From: Streptomyces massasporeus
GTDB lineage: Bacteria > Actinomycetota > Actinomycetes > Streptomycetales > Streptomycetaceae
Direction of reading: 5' to 3'
DNA length: 64,000 nt
NCBI RefSeq assembly: GCF_014648995.1
Contig: NZ_BMSE01000015.1
Location: 62,001-126,000 of the forward strand
How positions within the stretch are numbered: position 1 is the first letter of the stretch; every line of letters starts with the position of its first letter. The notes under the pieces were generated by a model. The model saw only the letters and a list, made by a program, of their open reading frames with translations. It was not told the origin of the DNA and did no database searches. Positions 62,252 through 64,000 of this stretch are shown piece after piece. Both the position numbers and the translations under genes were made by a program.

Positions 62252-64000
62252 GTGATCGTTCTGGGCTACAACGGATTCGGCAAGTCTGCGGAAATCTTCG
62301 GACGCCTCTTTCGCGCCACCGGCATCGACCGTCACCTGCTGTACGGCCATGACTCGTCCGCCGCGCTGGTCATCGACGGGAAGCTGGTCGCCGCCGTCGA
62401 GGAGGAGCGGCTCAACCGGGAGAAGAAGACGTCGAGCTTCCCGGTCAACGCGATGCGCTGGTGCCTGGATTCGGCCGGGATATCCTTCGACGACGTCGAC
62501 ACCTTCGCCTTCTCCTGGCAGTTCTCGCAGGACGTGCTGAACAAGATGATCGCCGAGATCACCGAGGACCGCGCGGCGTCCGTCGAGCAGAAGTTCGCGC
62601 GCCTGGGGCGTCTGGCGGAAACCCACGAGGCGATGTTCAGCGAGGCCGCGACCGAGGCCGACTTCCTCGAGCATACGGGCCACAGGCTGAGCCCCGAGAA
62701 GCTGGTCCGGGTCCCGCACCACATCGCGCATCTGATGACGGGATACCACCTGTCGGGCGGCACAGACGCGGCGTTCCTGGTCAGCGACGGCCGCGCCGAA
62801 TGGCTGTCCTCGATCATGGGTGAGGTGCGCGACGGCGAGGTGAAGATCTTCGACGACATGACCATCGACTCGCGGCACTCGCTGGCGATGCTCTTCTCCG
62901 TGGTGACGCGCTACCTCGGATTCGTCCCGAACAACGACGAGTACAAGGTGATGGGACTGGCCGGCTACGGCCCGCCGCCGGAGCCGAACCCGTTCCTCGA
63001 GCATGTGGTCGAGATGTGCCCCGACGGCACCTACCGGATTCCCTATCCGGCGAATGCCGTGCCCGCGTACTACGAGCTCTTCGACCGCATCTTCGGCGGA
63101 GATCCCGATGGCCGGGAGGAGTTCGACTACCGGGTCCGCGTGGCCAGTGCGGCCCAGCACATGCTGGAGACCGTGACCGCCGGCCAGATCCTGACGCTCG
63201 AAGCCCGGAGCGACCTGCCGCGCGTGATCTTCGAGGGCGGACTCGCCCTGAACTGCGTCAACAACAGCAAGCTGCTGGAGCGTTCACGCTTCACCGGGAT
63301 GGATGTCAGCTTCGGTGCCAGCGACGTCGGTGTGGCCATCGGCGCGGCGCTGTTCGCCAGCGGCCGGGCCGGCACACCGCCCCGGGTCGACACGTCGCCG
63401 TACCTGGGCCCGAGCTACGACGGTCAGGAGATCCAGGCGGCCCTCCGGCAGTTCGCCGACCAGGTCGTCTGGCGAGAGCTGGACCCGGCGGACGTGCCGC
63501 GGGAGGCCGCCGTCCTGATGCAGGAGCGCTGCGTCATCGGGTGGTTCCAGGGGCGTATGGAGTACGGCCCGCGCGCCCTGGGCAACCGGAGCATCCTGGC
63601 CAACCCGAAGTTCCCCGACATCAAGGACATCATCAACGAACGTATCAAGCACCGCGAGCAGTTCCGGCCCTTCGCCCCCGTGGTCCTGGAGCACCTGGCG
63701 CCCGACGTCTTCGAGCTCGGCAAGAAGACGTCCTCGCCCTACATGACCTTCGTGGTTCCGGTGCGACCCGAGTACCAGGAGAAGATCCAGGGTGCCTGCC
63801 ACGTCGACGCCACCTCGCGGATCCAGACGGTCACCGAGCAGAGCAATCCCCTGCTCGCCCGGCTGCTGCGGGAGTTCACCGAGCTGACCGGGATTCCCTG
63901 CTTGATCAACACATCGTTCAACGTCGCCGGCGAACCGATCGTCTGCTCGCCCACGGATGCCCTGTCCTGCTTCCTCAAGACGGAGATGGATCATCTGTTC
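62252..64000 (+). CDS. Carbamoyltransferase (TobZ/NovN/CmcH family), 3' end cut off
   Basis: The frame is open for 583 codons to the window edge and would need only a short extension to be complete. The Kae1-like N-terminal domain has HDSSAALVIDGKLVAAVEEE and the YrdC-like C-terminal domain has GRMEYGPRALGNRSILANP and LINTSFNVAGEPIV. Enzymes of this family transfer carbamoyl from carbamoyl phosphate to an acceptor of a natural product, mostly hydroxyls. In a CC-1065-like pathway the acceptor could be the indoline nitrogen of the last subunit, giving the terminal urea. Start GTG with AAAGGAG. Confidence 0.9.
   Translation, partial: MIVLGYNGFGKSAEIFGRLFRATGIDRHLLYGHDSSAALVIDGKLVAAVEEERLNREKKTSSFPVNAMRWCLDSAGISFDDVDTFAFSWQFSQDVLNKMIAEITEDRAASVEQKFARLGRLAETHEAMFSEAATEADFLEHTGHRLSPEKLVRVPHHIAHLMTGYHLSGGTDAAFLVSDGRAEWLSSIMGEVRDGEVKIFDDMTIDSRHSLAMLFSVVTRYLGFVPNNDEYKVMGLAGYGPPPEPNPFLEHVVEMCPDGTYRIPYPANAVPAYYELFDRIFGGDPDGREEFDYRVRVASAAQHMLETVTAGQILTLEARSDLPRVIFEGGLALNCVNNSKLLERSRFTGMDVSFGASDVGVAIGAALFASGRAGTPPRVDTSPYLGPSYDGQEIQAALRQFADQVVWRELDPADVPREAAVLMQERCVIGWFQGRMEYGPRALGNRSILANPKFPDIKDIINERIKHREQFRPFAPVVLEHLAPDVFELGKKTSSPYMTFVVPVRPEYQEKIQGACHVDATSRIQTVTEQSNPLLARLLREFTELTGIPCLINTSFNVAGEPIVCSPTDALSCFLKTEMDHLF

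Noticed and set aside
33176-64000. Azinomycin-type cluster as the explanation for the AlkD-type gene
   Set aside because: Azinomycin needs an iterative PKS and NRPS modules; none is present in the visible cluster.

Overview
The window is high-GC actinobacterial DNA that looks like a Streptomyces chromosome. The supporting signs are strong GC bias at third codon positions, GTG starts, ATGA/GTGA overlaps, a spore-pigment-type type II polyketide operon, a large ATP-binding LuxR regulator, a SigB-type sigma factor, and in-frame TTA codons in a pathway regulator.

Layout. (1) 1-3.4 kb is the end of a whiE-like spore-pigment operon: ketosynthase alpha (cut by the window edge), chain-length factor, ACP, aromatase and cyclase. 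A strong hairpin follows, then a convergent O-methyltransferase. (2) 4.6-19.3 kb is mostly minus-strand housekeeping and stress-type genes: a secreted beta-helix protein, a spore-photoproduct-lyase-like radical SAM protein, a lipid kinase, many small membrane proteins, an MFS exporter and an 897-residue LuxR regulator. Two near-identical membrane-protein genes lie about 9.5 kb apart. A 48-bp element containing TCACCCG-N3-CGGGTGA occurs upstream of two genes, with a weaker copy upstream of a third. (3) 19.4-24.3 kb is a compact set: glpD and tetR facing an alkyl-DHAP-synthase-like flavoprotein and a diacylglycerol kinase, with a TetR-type operator between them. (4) 24.3-30.2 kb holds a divergent FAD monooxygenase and P450, a secreted subtilase and a sigma factor. 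(5) 30.2-33.2 kb is degenerate and gene-poor, with a frameshifted FG-GAP pseudogene and a few small genes.

(6) 33.2-64.0 kb is the most interesting part: a one-directional biosynthetic gene cluster that runs off the right edge. A ParB/StrR-like regulator with two TTA codons precedes 26 tightly packed plus-strand genes. They include a TrpB2-like PLP enzyme, three BtrH-like proteins, a molybdopterin oxidoreductase, two methyltransferases, a VOC protein, two PaaK-type ligases, a ferredoxin, a tryptophan-dioxygenase-like heme protein and an HpaB-type hydroxylase. There is also a UvrA-flavin reductase fusion, four nitrilase-fold proteins (three lacking catalytic residues), a PLP decarboxylase, an ABC exporter, a HemN-like and a cobalamin-type radical SAM enzyme, an AlkD-type DNA glycosylase, a pentapeptide-repeat protein and a carbamoyltransferase. 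No NRPS, PKS or carrier protein is present.

Reading of the cluster (inference): the HemN-like radical SAM enzyme directly followed by a methyltransferase resembles the cyclopropane-forming pair C10P/C10Q of CC-1065. The AlkD-type protein resembles the self-resistance glycosylases of yatakemycin and CC-1065. Tyrosine/DOPA-type chemistry (HpaB, TrpB2 with serine, PLP decarboxylase) and a carbamoyltransferase fit benzodipyrrole subunits and a urea end cap. The best hypothesis is a DNA-alkylating cyclopropapyrroloindole-type alkaloid or a new relative. It would be joined by carrier-free ligase, BtrH-like and nitrilase-like proteins, and protected by AlkD, UvrA, pentapeptide-repeat and ABC functions.
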